Assembly: GCA_016882545.1 (NCBI GenBank)
Contig: VGPW01000009.1
Coordinates: 1 to 36,829 of the forward strand
From: Cyanobacteria bacterium M_surface_10_m2_179
GTDB taxonomy: Bacteria; Cyanobacteriota; Cyanobacteriia; PCC-6307; Cyanobiaceae
Length of the DNA: 36,829 nucleotides
Direction of reading: 5' to 3'
This document shows positions 1 through 9,942 of the stretch, piece by piece (within the stretch, counting starts at the first letter, position 1; every line of letters starts with the position of its first letter). Below the pieces are notes generated by a model, which was not told the DNA's origin, made no database searches, and worked only from the letters and a program-made list of their open reading frames with translations. The position numbers were made by a program, and so were the translations under genes.

Positions 1-94
1 CTGAAACGTCCGTAAACAGCTCGCAATGTTTGCAGGACAACATCAGACAACGCACCTACGGTCCGGCTGTTTTCTCCATGCCTGCCCGACCGTC

Positions 95-1149
95 ATGGCT
101 CTTGTTCAAGCACCTGCCATGGGTATCGAGCGTTTCTCCGCCGGTGAACGCAAAAAACATCGACCCAATGGATCCACCGATGCACAGAACGCGATCATTC
201 GCGCGGTGTATCAGCAGGTGCTTGGTGGCCAATACCTGATGAGCAACGAGCGCCTCGAGAGCGCTGAATCGCTGTTCCGCAAGGCTACCTCAACGTGCGC
301 GAGCTCGTGCGCACCGTGGCCAAGAGTGCGCTCTATCGCTCACGCTTCTTCGAGAACTGCAATCCCTATCGGTTCATCGAGCTCAACCACAAGCACCTGC
401 TGGGCCGCGCTCCTCAGAACAAAGAGGAGATGCTCCACCACTTCACGATCCTGCAGGAGCAGGGCTACGACGCCGAGATCGATTCCTATCTCGACAGCGC
501 CGAATACAACCGCAATTTCGGCAACGACAACGTTCCTCACCTCCACGGCTGGAACTACACCGCTGGCCATGAAGGCCGCCAGTTCACCTGGCTGATGCAG
601 CTGGCCCGCGGCGCCGCGGCTTCGGCCAAGGGTGATGGCAGCGGCACCCAGTTCAAGCTGGGTCGCGCCCTGCACCAGAACCGACCGGTGCCCGTGACCG
701 TGTCGGCCGCCAGCCTCTACGCCCACATCAGCACCGATGGCCCCTTCCGCGCCTCCACATCGGGCAGTAGCGAGCTGCCGGTGGCCGAGCTGAGCAACGC
801 CCGCCGCATCGATGGCACGCCGGCCTACGGCTTCCGCAGCCAGGAGCTGCTGGTGTCCAGCCCGAGCGCCGGTGCCGCCGGCGAAGGCAGCCGTGTGGTG
901 ACCATCACCGCCACCGGCATCGCCAACAACCGCTTCGTGCGCCATGGCGCCTACACCACTCGCGTGCCCTTCAGCCGCATGAACGAAGCGCTGCAACGCG
1001 TGATCCGCCAGGGCGGCCGCGTGGTGAGCGTGGTGGTGAGCGGTGAGGGCGACCTCGCCCCCGTGCCGGTGGCCGCTCAGGCAGAAGCTGCACCCGCCAA
1101 ACCTGAGGCTGCCCCGGCCAAGTCGAGAACCCGCAGCAAAAAAGCCTGA
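95..1149 (+). pseudogene. Phycobilisome rod linker polypeptide (linker domain plus C-terminal CpcD-like domain), interrupted by a frameshift near 281-285
   Basis: Frame from ATG 95 reads MALVQAPAMGIERFSAGERKKHRPNG..YQQVLGGQYLMSNERLESAESLFRK; homology continues in the 295..1149 ORF (VRELVRTVAKSALYRSRFFENCNPYRFIELNHKHLLGRAP). Adding one G in 'aaggctac' restores FRKGYLNVRELVR. CpcD-like tail: RVVTITATGIANNRFVRHGAYTTRVPFSRMNEALQRV. Confidence 0.85.
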
Positions 1150-1160
1150 TCCCTCCTCGC

Positions 1161-2510
1161 GTGCGCTGGCGCCAGCAAGCCACAGCCCTGCGCCCCCGCT
1201 GCCTCGGCAGGCGGGGGCGTTCTTGGTTGGGTCTGCTCGCAGGCCTGGCTCTCGCCAACCCGGCCAGCAGCGCAGACCTGGAGCCGCAGCTGCAGCCCCA
1301 GCCGCAGCCCCTAGCCCTGAGCAGTGGCTGGCCGAACGCCTAGGAGCTGCTGGGGCTGCCGGATTGGATGCAGCTGGAACTGAGCCTGACGGCCGAGCCG
1401 CTGTTCAATCCCCATGGGGGTGAACGCTCCGCCGGCAGTTGGATTCAGCAGGGAACGCTCAACCTCGACTTCAGTTCTGGTCTCAACAAAGCCAGCGCCG
1501 ACTGGCGCGAGCGCGACCACTGGCAGCTGAGCGTCACCGTGAATCACGACGCCGGCGACGCCACCTACACCAGCGCCATCGGGGCCCTGTTCGCCCTACA
1601 ACAGGTGGCCTATCCGGCCGGCTTCTATTTCTCGGAGCTGTCGATCGAGCGGCAGGGCGGCAACGGCTGGTTGAGCGTGAAGGGGGGGATCCTGCCGATC
1701 AACCCCGATTTCGTGGAAGTGCCGGTGGTCGGCAACTACGTGCACTCGGCCTTCAACAACACCCTCAACATCACGGTGGAGGGGCTGCCGATCAACCCCT
1801 ACACCGCCCTGGGTGGTGTGGTGACGGCCCAGGCCACCCCGGAACTGAGCCTGCGCTATGGCCTCTTCGATCTGAGCAGCACCCAGCCCATCTCCCGCTG
1901 GCTGGGCCTCTCCGATGGCGGCATCGGGCCCAACACCGGCGTGGCTCAGTTTCTGCAGCTCGATCTCCAGCCCGGGGCGATGAGCGCCCAGGCCCTGCCT
2001 GCCTGCCGCACGGCGCAGGGGGTTGTGCGCTGGAGCCCGCGGCGCGGCATCTGCGCCAACCCGCTGAGCGTGGAGAACCAGCTGCCCGATGGCCTGCTCA
2101 GCCTCGGTGACTTCCTCACCAGCACAAACGGCAACGGCATCTACGGCAGCCTCACCGTGCCCACGGGTCTGCCGCTGGGGCTGAGCGATCGTCTCTGGCT
2201 CGGCGCCTCCTATGCACCGGATCGCTCCCAGGTGATCGCCCCCAGCTTTGTGGGCGGCGGCCTGGTGATGCAGGGCGCCCTGCCCGGACGCCCTCTCGAT
2301 GTAGCCATCCTGGGCATCGGCCGCAGCAGCCTCAGCAACCAGCTCACGCGCAGCGCCTATGAAGGAGTGATGGAGCTCGGCTACCGCATCCAGCTCAACC
2401 GCAACCTCGGCCTGCAGCCCACCCTGCAGTGGATCGTCAACCCGAGCGGCGCACCCCGCCCCGTGCCGGGGATCCTGGCGGCGGGTGTGCAACTGCAGCT
2501 GGCGCTTTAA
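1161..2510 (+). pseudogene. Carbohydrate-selective porin, OprB-like; signal-peptide ORF (1161-1343) separated from mature barrel ORF (1368-2510) by in-frame TAG
   Basis: 1161 ORF has hydrophobic signal-like LGLLAGLALANPASSA; same frame after TAG 1341-1343 continues ELLGLPDWMQLELSLTAEPLFNPHGG..WIQQGTLNLDFSSGLNK, typical of cyanobacterial OprB-like porins. Confidence 0.7.
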
Positions 2511-2533
2511 ACCGCAACCGCTTTCACCTCGCC

Positions 2534-4033
2534 ATGGCCCTGTCATTCCAGGAACTGCAAGCCCAGCTGCAACCGGGATGGGGATGCGAACACAGCGGTG
2601 CAGCGGGCGACTTCGATGTGCTGGTGGTGCCATCGCTCTCGATGGACCGCGCCCTGATGGCGCTGGTCACCGGTGCCCATCACTACGAGGAACGCCAACT
2701 GTTCTCGCTGATTCGTCTCCGGGATCCAGGCGTGCGGGCCATCTACGTCACCAGCAAGCTGTTGCCGGAGCTGGTGGTGGATGCGGTGCTCGAATTGCTG
2801 CCGGGCGTGCCCACCTCCCATGCGCGGCGGCGCCTGCATCTGTTCGACACCGACGACGCCAGCAACCGGCCGCTCACCGAAAAGCTGCTGGAACGTCCAG
2901 CCCTGCTCAAACGCATCGGCGATCTGCTGCGGCCCGGCCGCAGCTTCATCAGCTGCTTTGTGGTGACCGAGCTGGAGAAACGGCTTTCGGAGGTGTTGCA
3001 GGTGCCCTTGCTGGGCACCGATCCAGCCCTGGGCTTCTGGGGCAGCAAGGCCGGCAGTCGAGCCCTGTTCGAGCGCTGCGGCGTGCCCCATCCACCCGGC
3101 AGTGGCCTGGCCCACAACCTCGAGGATCTTGCCGAAGCCACCGCCAACCTCTGGGAGGCCCACCCCCAGCTGGGCCGCTGTGTGGTGAAGCTGAACGAGG
3201 GGATTAGCGGCGAGGGCAATGCCTGCCTCGAGCTCGCCCCCCTGCAGCTGAGCGATTACAGCAGCCGCGAACGGCTGCAGCGGATCGGCGCGGCGCTGGA
3301 GCTGTTGCCGATGCCTGCCGCGGGCTGGCGCGAGCTGCTGGCCCAGCAGGGGGCGCTGGTGGAGGCCTGGTTGGACGGGGGTGAGCGGCTGCAGTCGCCG
3401 AGTGTGCAGGGCACCATTCATCCCGGTGGCCGCGTTGAGCTGGTGTCCACCCACGAGCAGATCCTGGGAGGAGCCGGCGGACAGACCTACCTCGGCTGTC
3501 GCTTTCCCGCCGACGACGCCTACCGGTTGGAGCTGATGCGCTACGGCCAGGCGGTGGGTGAGGCGCTGGCCCGCGAAGGTGCACTGGAGCGCTACGCCGT
3601 GGACTTCATCGCCCGCCACATCGAGGGGCGCTGGGATCTGCAGGCGATCGAGGTGAACCTGCGCCAGGGGGGCACCACCCACCCCACCATGGCGCTGAGG
3701 GCGATCACCACCGGCCAGCTCGATCCCGACACTGGCCTGTTCCGCGCCCCCACCGGCCAGGCCCTGCACTACACCGCCACCGACAACCTCACCCATCCCC
3801 AGCTGCGGGGGCTGCTGCCGGCCGATCTGATCGACATCGTGGCCGAAGCCGACCTGCACTACGACCCAGCTCGGCTGCGGGGCAGCGTGTTTCACCTGCT
3901 CGGCTGCCTCTCGGAATTTGGCAAGCTCGGCATGACCTGCATCGGCGGCAGCGCCGCAGAAGCCGAAGCGGTGTATCGCGGCACCGCCGATGGCTTGATC
4001 AGCCGGGCTGGGGAGCTGCAGGCGCAGGCGTGA
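2534..4033 (+). CDS. ATP-grasp family protein with pre-ATP-grasp N-terminal domain (peptide/amino-acid ligase-like)
   Basis: 499-aa [19 protein letters not shown]..; motifs [18 protein letters not shown] and [26 protein letters not shown] are ATP-grasp-like. Confidence 0.7.
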   Translation: MALSFQELQAQLQPGWGCEHSGAAGDFDVLVVPSLSMDRALMALVTGAHHYEERQLFSLIRLRDPGVRAIYVTSKLLPELVVDAVLELLPGVPTSHARRRLHLFDTDDASNRPLTEKLLERPALLKRIGDLLRPGRSFISCFVVTELEKRLSEVLQVPLLGTDPALGFWGSKAGSRALFERCGVPHPPGSGLAHNLEDLAEATANLWEAHPQLGRCVVKLNEGISGEGNACLELAPLQLSDYSSRERLQRIGAALELLPMPAAGWRELLAQQGALVEAWLDGGERLQSPSVQGTIHPGGRVELVSTHEQILGGAGGQTYLGCRFPADDAYRLELMRYGQAVGEALAREGALERYAVDFIARHIEGRWDLQAIEVNLRQGGTTHPTMALRAITTGQLDPDTGLFRAPTGQALHYTATDNLTHPQLRGLLPADLIDIVAEADLHYDPARLRGSVFHLLGCLSEFGKLGMTCIGGSAAEAEAVYRGTADGLISRAGELQAQA

Positions 4034-4496
4034 GCGCCGGAGCCGGGATCACGAGCACAGGCATGGAGGCCTGGGCGAGCACCCGTTGCGTTTCACTACC
4101 CAGCAGCAACCCCGCCAGGCCGCGGCGACCATGGGAGGCCATGGCGATCAGATCACAGCCCAACCGCTGCGCGGCATCCAGGATCGCTTCATGCACCAGG
4201 GGGCTGATGCAGGTGTCGCTACCGGCCTCCACCCCCTGGGAGCGGGCCTGCTCCAGCGCTTTGGCCAACAGGTCGTCGGCAAAGCGGGCATTGGCCTGGC
4301 GGAATTGCTCGCTGAGGGCGGGGTCCAGCACCAAACCCTCGCCATACACCGCCAGATCAGGCCGGCCGTAGTAGCTGGGCTGCACGTGGAAAAAGCTCAG
4401 CCGTGCTCCCCACTGGCGCGCCAGACCAACAACAACCCCAACAGCGGCATCGGAAAGATCCGAACCGTCGATCGGCAGCAACACGTGCGTGGCCAT
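3999..4496 (-). CDS. Universal stress protein, UspA family
   Basis: [74 protein letters not shown] with the UspA GxxG-x9-G(S/T) region. Confidence 0.93.
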   Translation of the reverse strand: MATHVLLPIDGSDLSDAAVGVVVGLARQWGARLSFFHVQPSYYGRPDLAVYGEGLVLDPALSEQFRQANARFADDLLAKALEQARSQGVEAGSDTCISPLVHEAILDAAQRLGCDLIAMASHGRRGLAGLLLGSETQRVLAQASMPVLVIPAPALTPAPAAPQPG

Positions 4497-4509
4497 GCCA
4501 TCAGGCTAA

Positions 4510-5169
4510 TCAGGCTGCACCGATCCAACCCGCCAGATGTGCAGCGGCATGGGAGCGCACCAGCGCCCGCGCCGCTGGCAGAGCCGGCTCCAGCCGCTCG
4601 GAGCTGAAGGGCGGCAGATGACGACTGCGCAACCAAGCGCCCCAACGAAACTCATGGAAAGGAATCAACGGGGCGGCCGCCACCAGGCCTTCCCGCTTCA
4701 ACTTCCACACCAAGCTGCGATAGGGATCGTCCTGGGTGCCGCTGAGGCTGGTGGGCAGGGCCGTGGGCGGCAGCGGGCCGAGACCACGGCCGTCGTAGAG
4801 GTAGAGCCAACCGCGCTGATGCAGTTGCTCCAGCACCTGATGGCGCTCCGACACCTGCAACTGCAACACCACGTAGCCGAAGGCCGTGGCCTGGGGGTCG
4901 AGCTCCAACAACGCCCGCAAGCGGTGGTGACGATCCACCATCCACAGCTCCCCAGCGGCGCTGCGCACCAGCGGCGTGGGTTTGCGCTGGATGTAGCGGC
5001 GCTGCTCCTTCGGATCGTCTTTAGTAAAGTCCTGCTGGCGGCTGCGAATCTCCGCCATACCCACACACAGCTGGGTTGGCTGCAGCACGGCCAGCGGCAC
5101 CTCCAGCAAATCCGCATCCTTGCCGGGAGGTGCAGGCAGAGCCTGAAAAGGGGGCAAGCGCAGGGCCAT
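4510..5169 (-). CDS. ParB-like nuclease domain protein (ParBc_2-like)
   Basis: PLAVLQPTQLCVGMAEIRSRQQDF..YIQRKPTPLVRSAAGELWMVDRHHRLRALLEL matches ParB-like DRHHRL core. Confidence 0.7.
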   Translation of the reverse strand: MALRLPPFQALPAPPGKDADLLEVPLAVLQPTQLCVGMAEIRSRQQDFTKDDPKEQRRYIQRKPTPLVRSAAGELWMVDRHHRLRALLELDPQATAFGYVVLQLQVSERHQVLEQLHQRGWLYLYDGRGLGPLPPTALPTSLSGTQDDPYRSLVWKLKREGLVAAAPLIPFHEFRWGAWLRSRHLPPFSSERLEPALPAARALVRSHAAAHLAGWIGAA

Positions 5170-5235
5170 GGGTGGACCCTAAGCGGGATTGCTGCAGTTC
5201 TGATCAGCCTCACCGTGGTGGTTGTGGCACCGGCC

Positions 5236-5634
5236 ATGGCCGAGGTTCAGTGTGCGCCGATTAGCCGTCCCGAGGTGGAAGCGCTGTTTGAGCAGTGGAA
5301 TGGGGCCCTCCAGAGCGGCGACCCCGATCAGGTGAGTGCGCTCTACGACCCGAAAGCGCTGCTGCTGCCCACCCTGTCGCCCATCCCTCGCCGCGATCCC
5401 GCCGCCATCCGCGACTATTTCTTGGGGTTCCTGCAGCGCGGGCCGGTGGGGCAGATCGAGAGCCGCACGCTGCAGTTGGGCTGCAACGAGGCGGTGGATG
5501 CGGGCACCTACAGCTTCCGCTTCCGCGAGGGTGAGCCGGTGCAGGCGCGCTACACGTTTGTGTATGGCTACAGCGAAGCCGACGGACGCTGGCTGATCCA
5601 GCACCATCACTCCTCCCTGCAGCCGCCGGCCTAA
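5236..5634 (+). CDS. SgcJ/DUF4440/CaMKII-association-domain-like protein (SnoaL-like fold); true start probably upstream to include a signal peptide (GIAAVLISLTVVVVAPAMA)
   Basis: EVEALFEQWNGALQSGDPDQVSALYDPKALLLPTLS..YTFVYGYSEADGRWLIQHHHSSLQP. Confidence 0.7.
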   Translation: MAEVQCAPISRPEVEALFEQWNGALQSGDPDQVSALYDPKALLLPTLSPIPRRDPAAIRDYFLGFLQRGPVGQIESRTLQLGCNEAVDAGTYSFRFREGEPVQARYTFVYGYSEADGRWLIQHHHSSLQPPA

Positions 5635-6029
5635 GCGCTGAGGCTGATGAAGGCCTGCAGGCTGCGTGGCGTAGCGGCCGCCGGCGCCTGCAGCACGCTC
5701 AGGGCGGGTTGCTGCAGACGGCTGGCTTCCTGATGCTCACGGATCGTGAGGCCATACATCGCCAGGAAGAGATCCCGATCGGCCACCGAGCCGGTGAGGC
5801 CGCAGGCCAGATAGTGCTGGCGCAGAGGCGTCCAGGAGCGGCGCGCCACCTGCGCATGCAGCTGCTGCAGGCGAAACCGACGCAGCGCCTTCAGCGGCGG
5901 TTCACCGCAATGGCTATGGCAGAGGTTCTGCAGCGTGCGCACGCTCACGTGGCAATGACGAGCGAGGTCTGCCATGCGCAGGGGGCTCGCGTAGTGCTCA
6001 GCCACGTAGGCCGCCAGCACAGCCATCAC
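5631..6029 (-). CDS. AraC-type HTH protein, short (C-terminal DNA-binding domain only)
   Basis: YVAEHYASPLRMADLARHCHVSVRTLQNLCHSHCGEPPLKALRRFRLQQLHAQL-type AraC HTH; no sensor domain in frame upstream (in-frame TGA reached near 6118). Confidence 0.7.
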   Translation of the reverse strand: MMAVLAAYVAEHYASPLRMADLARHCHVSVRTLQNLCHSHCGEPPLKALRRFRLQQLHAQVARRSWTPLRQHYLACGLTGSVADRDLFLAMYGLTIREHQEASRLQQPALSVLQAPAAATPRSLQAFISLSA

Positions 6030-6234
6030 CTCCGAATCAGCGCCACTGAGGGGCGATGCGGCCTCGGAACCGGTGGGGCGCAGCGTGGCGATAACGAAAC
6101 TGAGAACCGATCAGACGATCAAATTACGGTTGCAAACCCCTCGTGAAAGCCACACACAACACTGCGTGAAGGCTTATTCAAAATCAGCATAATGTAGTGC
6201 AGAACACCATTCTGAGCAGGGGCTCAAGGAGCGC

Positions 6235-6807
6235 TCAGAAGCGAATCCCCTCAAGAATCTGCATGGTGGCAAAGCCGAGCGAGGCGGGCTGCGAGTTGGG
6301 CCCGGCCGGCAGCGCCTGCACCGCAAACATGTAAGTGTCCGATTGGAAGGGGTTGTTCCAGGGCTTGAGCGCCACCGTCACCGTTTGCCCCGGCTGGGGC
6401 GGCTGCGGGAACTGCACGCTGATGCGGCGCTGGGCGTCATCAAACTGCGCCTGCACCGGAATCGAGGCACCCTCCCGCCGCGGCAGCCCCAGGAAGGCGC
6501 GGGTGCGCCCGGGGGAGAACTGAAAACTGCGATCCACCCCGCGGGTCTGCTGAATCACCAGGCCACCGAGGCCGGCGCCGGCCTGCTCCGGCAGGGTCAC
6601 CGTGAAGTAATACTCCGCACCCGTCTGCCCCACATACCAGTAGTAGTTGCGGAACTCCACCTTCCACGGCGGCCGGCTGAACCAGGTTTGACCGTCCAGC
6701 TCCAAGGCACGGCCCGACGGCACTACCACCTGCAAAGCCAGGGCTGCCGGCACAGCCCAGCGGAGCAACCGCTTAGGGGCGAACGTGTGCATCGGGCCTC
6801 GTGGCAT
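6235..6807 (-). CDS. DUF2808 domain-containing secreted protein
   Basis: Signal peptide then NYYWYVGQTGAEYYFTVTLPEQAGAGLGGLVIQQTRGVDRSFQF..; typical cyanobacterial DUF2808. Confidence 0.8.
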   Translation of the reverse strand: MPRGPMHTFAPKRLLRWAVPAALALQVVVPSGRALELDGQTWFSRPPWKVEFRNYYWYVGQTGAEYYFTVTLPEQAGAGLGGLVIQQTRGVDRSFQFSPGRTRAFLGLPRREGASIPVQAQFDDAQRRISVQFPQPPQPGQTVTVALKPWNNPFQSDTYMFAVQALPAGPNSQPASLGFATMQILEGIRF

Positions 6808-6870
6808 CTGAGCGGAACGTAGCCGCGGTTAAGGCCGTTGATAGGGTCGGTGGGCATGCCTGTTGGGTGG

Positions 6871-7044
6871 ATGAACCGAGCCGAACTCGACGCCATCGAG
6901 CTGATGCTGCGCGACCTCAACACCCGCCACGACGAGATCCGTCACCGGGCCGCCTTCCGCGGCTGCACCCGCGAACTGCTCACCCTGCAGCAGGAGCTGG
7001 TGCGCTACCTGATGGCCAAACGCGAGAACGTGAACGGCCGCTGA
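6871..7044 (+). CDS. Small conserved hypothetical protein
   Basis: MNRAELDAIELMLRDLNTRHDEIRHRAAFRGCTRELLTLQQELVRYLMAKRENVNGR; charged helical; ORF track starts at 6838 (TTG). Confidence 0.6.
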   Translation: MNRAELDAIELMLRDLNTRHDEIRHRAAFRGCTRELLTLQQELVRYLMAKRENVNGR

Positions 7045-7047
7045 CGC

Positions 7048-8340
7048 TCACGCCGCCTGCACAAAGGGCTCCGGGTTCTGATCGCGGCGGTGTTGCACCG
7101 GCAGTGGCGGCCCCTGTTGATCACCGGCCAGGGCGGCTGTGCTCTCCAGCGCTGAGCGCATCAACCGCGCCGCATGCAGCCCCATGTCGCGCGGCACGCT
7201 GATCCGATCGCGCCAGTAACGCAAGCCGGCAGCCATTCCCTCTGGCGGCGCCAACAGCGGCGATGAGGGTTGACGCAGCAGGTTGGTGAGGGCGCAGCGC
7301 AGCGCCTGATCGAGGGCTTCGCCTGCCGCCTGGCTGCGGCGCTCCCCCTCGGGATTCACCTGCAACAGGCGGCGGCGATGCCGCAGCATCCGCGCTAAGG
7401 CCTCAAGCGCGGCCCCAGCCGGCGGGGCCTGGCGGGTCTCCACCACGGCAGGGTGTTCCACCGGCCAGGGGCCCTGGTCGATCCCCCGCGCCACACGCTG
7501 TTGGTCGTCGCTGCCGCTGGCCAGACAGCAGCCCATCTGGGGCGGCAAGTCGTGGGCGTGGGTATGCACATCGCTCTGGGTGCCCAGATAGGTGGAGCGC
7601 TGCTCCAGGGCCGCAAACCAGCGATCGATGGCCGGGTGCTGCGTGCGCAGGCCGTAACCCTTGTAGTAAGCGAGCGAGGCATTCATCCGCTCGAGGTAGG
7701 GCACGAAGATCACGTCGGCGGTGCCGAAGTTCGGGCGGAAAAACGGACCCGATGTGGCCTCCAGCGCCTCCTCCACCAGCCCCGCCATGCGGATGAAGTG
7801 CTGCTCTGCCGGCGCGGTGTGGGTGCCTTCGCCTTCGCAGTAGCAAAGCCATTGGCACCAGGCCCGAAACAAACGCCGCTCCAGCTGCCGCAGCGCAAAC
7901 ACATCGGGATCCTGGAGCCCCTCACCGAGCGGTCCAAAGCTCTCCTCCAGCGCCTGCAGGATCAGGTCGCTCTCGGTGATCAGATGACCATCGAGCTCCA
8001 GCGCCGGCAGCATTCCGGAGGGCACCAGCTGCTTGAACCAGCGCTCCTTCTCGCCGTAGCAAAACATCGTGACCTTGCGAATCCGGTAGGGAATCCGCTT
8101 CTCCTCGAGCCACAGCCAAACCTTCTGGCAGTAGGGGCACCAGGCGTGATGGTCGCGGTAGAGCGTCACGCGCACCTCGCTTTCCGGCCGACCAAACAGA
8201 CGCAGCCGCGCCTGGGCGTTGGTGGGGCCTTCCACGCGCTGAAGCTGCAGCTCGCTTTCGCTGCAAGGCGGCAGGCGCCGTTCCAAGTCGGCCCAGCTCA
8301 GGGGCTCGGCCGCAGCGATCGGTTCAGCATTCCAGTCCAT
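7048..8340 (-). CDS. Glutathione S-transferase family protein with long C-terminal extension
   Basis: VTLYRDHHAWCPYCQKVWLWLEEKRIPYRIRKVTMFCYGEKERWFKQLVPSGMLPALELDGHLITESDLILQAL: thioredoxin-fold GST N-domain with CPYC. Confidence 0.88.
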   Translation of the reverse strand: MDWNAEPIAAAEPLSWADLERRLPPCSESELQLQRVEGPTNAQARLRLFGRPESEVRVTLYRDHHAWCPYCQKVWLWLEEKRIPYRIRKVTMFCYGEKERWFKQLVPSGMLPALELDGHLITESDLILQALEESFGPLGEGLQDPDVFALRQLERRLFRAWCQWLCYCEGEGTHTAPAEQHFIRMAGLVEEALEATSGPFFRPNFGTADVIFVPYLERMNASLAYYKGYGLRTQHPAIDRWFAALEQRSTYLGTQSDVHTHAHDLPPQMGCCLASGSDDQQRVARGIDQGPWPVEHPAVVETRQAPPAGAALEALARMLRHRRRLLQVNPEGERRSQAAGEALDQALRCALTNLLRQPSSPLLAPPEGMAAGLRYWRDRISVPRDMGLHAARLMRSALESTAALAGDQQGPPLPVQHRRDQNPEPFVQAA

Positions 8341-8568
8341 CGCCACAGCATGGACGACCTGCACCGGCGGCTGCGGACATCACCAGCACCAGCCGACTCG
8401 ATGCACACGCTCATGCGTGATCCGAAGCAACGGCGTGATCATGCATTGTGTGATTCATTCACACCTCAAATCGCCGAAAGATCCAGCCCCAAAGAATCAC
8501 TGAACTGGCATCAATCGTCACCGGCTTACCCTTAGGCAGCAACCGCAGGGCATCCGCCGCGTTCGGGC

Positions 8569-9930
8569 ATGAGCGAGCATTTCGATCTGGTGGTGATCGG
8601 TGCCGGCTCCGGCGGCCTGGCAGCCGCCAAGCGGGCCGCCTCCTACGGAGCCCGGGTGGCGATCGTGGAAGGCGATCGGGTGGGCGGCACCTGCGTGATT
8701 CGTGGTTGCGTGCCCAAGAAGCTGATGGTCTATGGCTCCGCCATGCGCCATCACCTTCACGACGCTGCCAGTTACGGCTGGAGCGTGGGTGCCACGAGCC
8801 ACAACAGCGCTGAGCTGCTGCAGCGGGTGCGCGCTGAAGTGGATCGGCTCAACCAACTGCACATCGGCTTTCTAGAGAAAGCGGGGGTGGAGCTGGTGCA
8901 GGGCTGGGGCCGCTTCGCCGATGCCCGCAGCGTCAGCGTGATCGACCCAAGCGGCAACGAACAGAGGCGGCTGAACGCCGAGCGCATCCTGATCGCCGTG
9001 GGCGGGCGGCCCCATCGCCCCAGCATTCCCGGCGCCGAGCTGGGGTGGGTGAGCGACGACCTGTTCAATCTGGAGCGCTTCCCCGAACGGGTGGTGGTGG
9101 TGGGAGCCGGCTTCATCGCCTGCGAATTCGCCTGCATCCTCCATGGCCTGGGCGTGTCGGTGACCCAGCTGGTGCGGGGCGACCACCTGCTGCGGGGCTT
9201 CGATCTGGAGGCCGGCCGCGCCGTGGCCGAAGCGATGCAAGCCGATGGCATCGACATTCGTTTCACCCACAGCCCCGCCGCCATTGAAGGCAGCCCCGGC
9301 GATCTCACCGTGATCAGCCAGAGCGGCGAACGGCTGCCCTGCAACGGCGTGCTGCTAGCCACCGGCCGGCGCCCCTTCCTCGAGGGCCTGAATCTGGAAG
9401 CAGCCGGCGTGGCGATCGAGGGGCATCGCATCCCCGTGGATGCCGAGCAGCGCACCAACGTGGCCAACGTCTACGCCGTGGGAGACGTGACCGATCGGAT
9501 CAATCTCACCCCCGTGGCCATTGATGAAGGTCGGGCGCTGGCCGACACGATCTGGGGAGGCAAACCGCGCCAGGTGGATCACCAGCTGGTTGCCAGCGCC
9601 GTGTTCTCCCAGCCCGAACTCTCGAGCGTGGGCCTCACGGAAGAGCAGGCAATCGAGCGTTACGGCGCCGAGGTCGTGAAGGTGCATCGGGCACGGTTCC
9701 GGCCGATGAGCCAGGCCCTGCCGGCCCGTGATCCGAAGGTGCTGCTCAAGCTCGTGGTGGAAAGCGCCAGCGGCAAGGTGGTGGGCTGCCACATGGTGGG
9801 AGAGCACGCGGCCGAAATCATTCAGATGGCCGCGATCGCCATCGGCATGGGGGCCACGAAGGCCGACTTCGATCGCACCATGGCCCTGCACCCCACCGTG
9901 GCCGAAGAGTTCGTCACGATGCCGAACTGA
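8569..9930 (+). CDS. gor: Glutathione-disulfide reductase
   Basis: FDLVVIGAGSGGLAAAKRAASYGARVAIVEGDRVGGTCVIRGCVPKKLMVYGS; complete FAD/NAD and dimerisation domains ending HPTVAEEFVTM. Confidence 0.95.
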   Translation: MSEHFDLVVIGAGSGGLAAAKRAASYGARVAIVEGDRVGGTCVIRGCVPKKLMVYGSAMRHHLHDAASYGWSVGATSHNSAELLQRVRAEVDRLNQLHIGFLEKAGVELVQGWGRFADARSVSVIDPSGNEQRRLNAERILIAVGGRPHRPSIPGAELGWVSDDLFNLERFPERVVVVGAGFIACEFACILHGLGVSVTQLVRGDHLLRGFDLEAGRAVAEAMQADGIDIRFTHSPAAIEGSPGDLTVISQSGERLPCNGVLLATGRRPFLEGLNLEAAGVAIEGHRIPVDAEQRTNVANVYAVGDVTDRINLTPVAIDEGRALADTIWGGKPRQVDHQLVASAVFSQPELSSVGLTEEQAIERYGAEVVKVHRARFRPMSQALPARDPKVLLKLVVESASGKVVGCHMVGEHAAEIIQMAAIAIGMGATKADFDRTMALHPTVAEEFVTMPN

Positions 9931-9942
9931 CGCCCCACCGCC

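Noticed and set aside
1596-3895. Long reverse ORFs opposite porin and ATP-grasp genes
   Set aside because: Antisense shadows of well-supported genes.
5236-5634. Upstream extension of this ORF to 4537
   Set aside because: The 4537-5170 portion is antisense to the ParB-like gene and is not protein-like.
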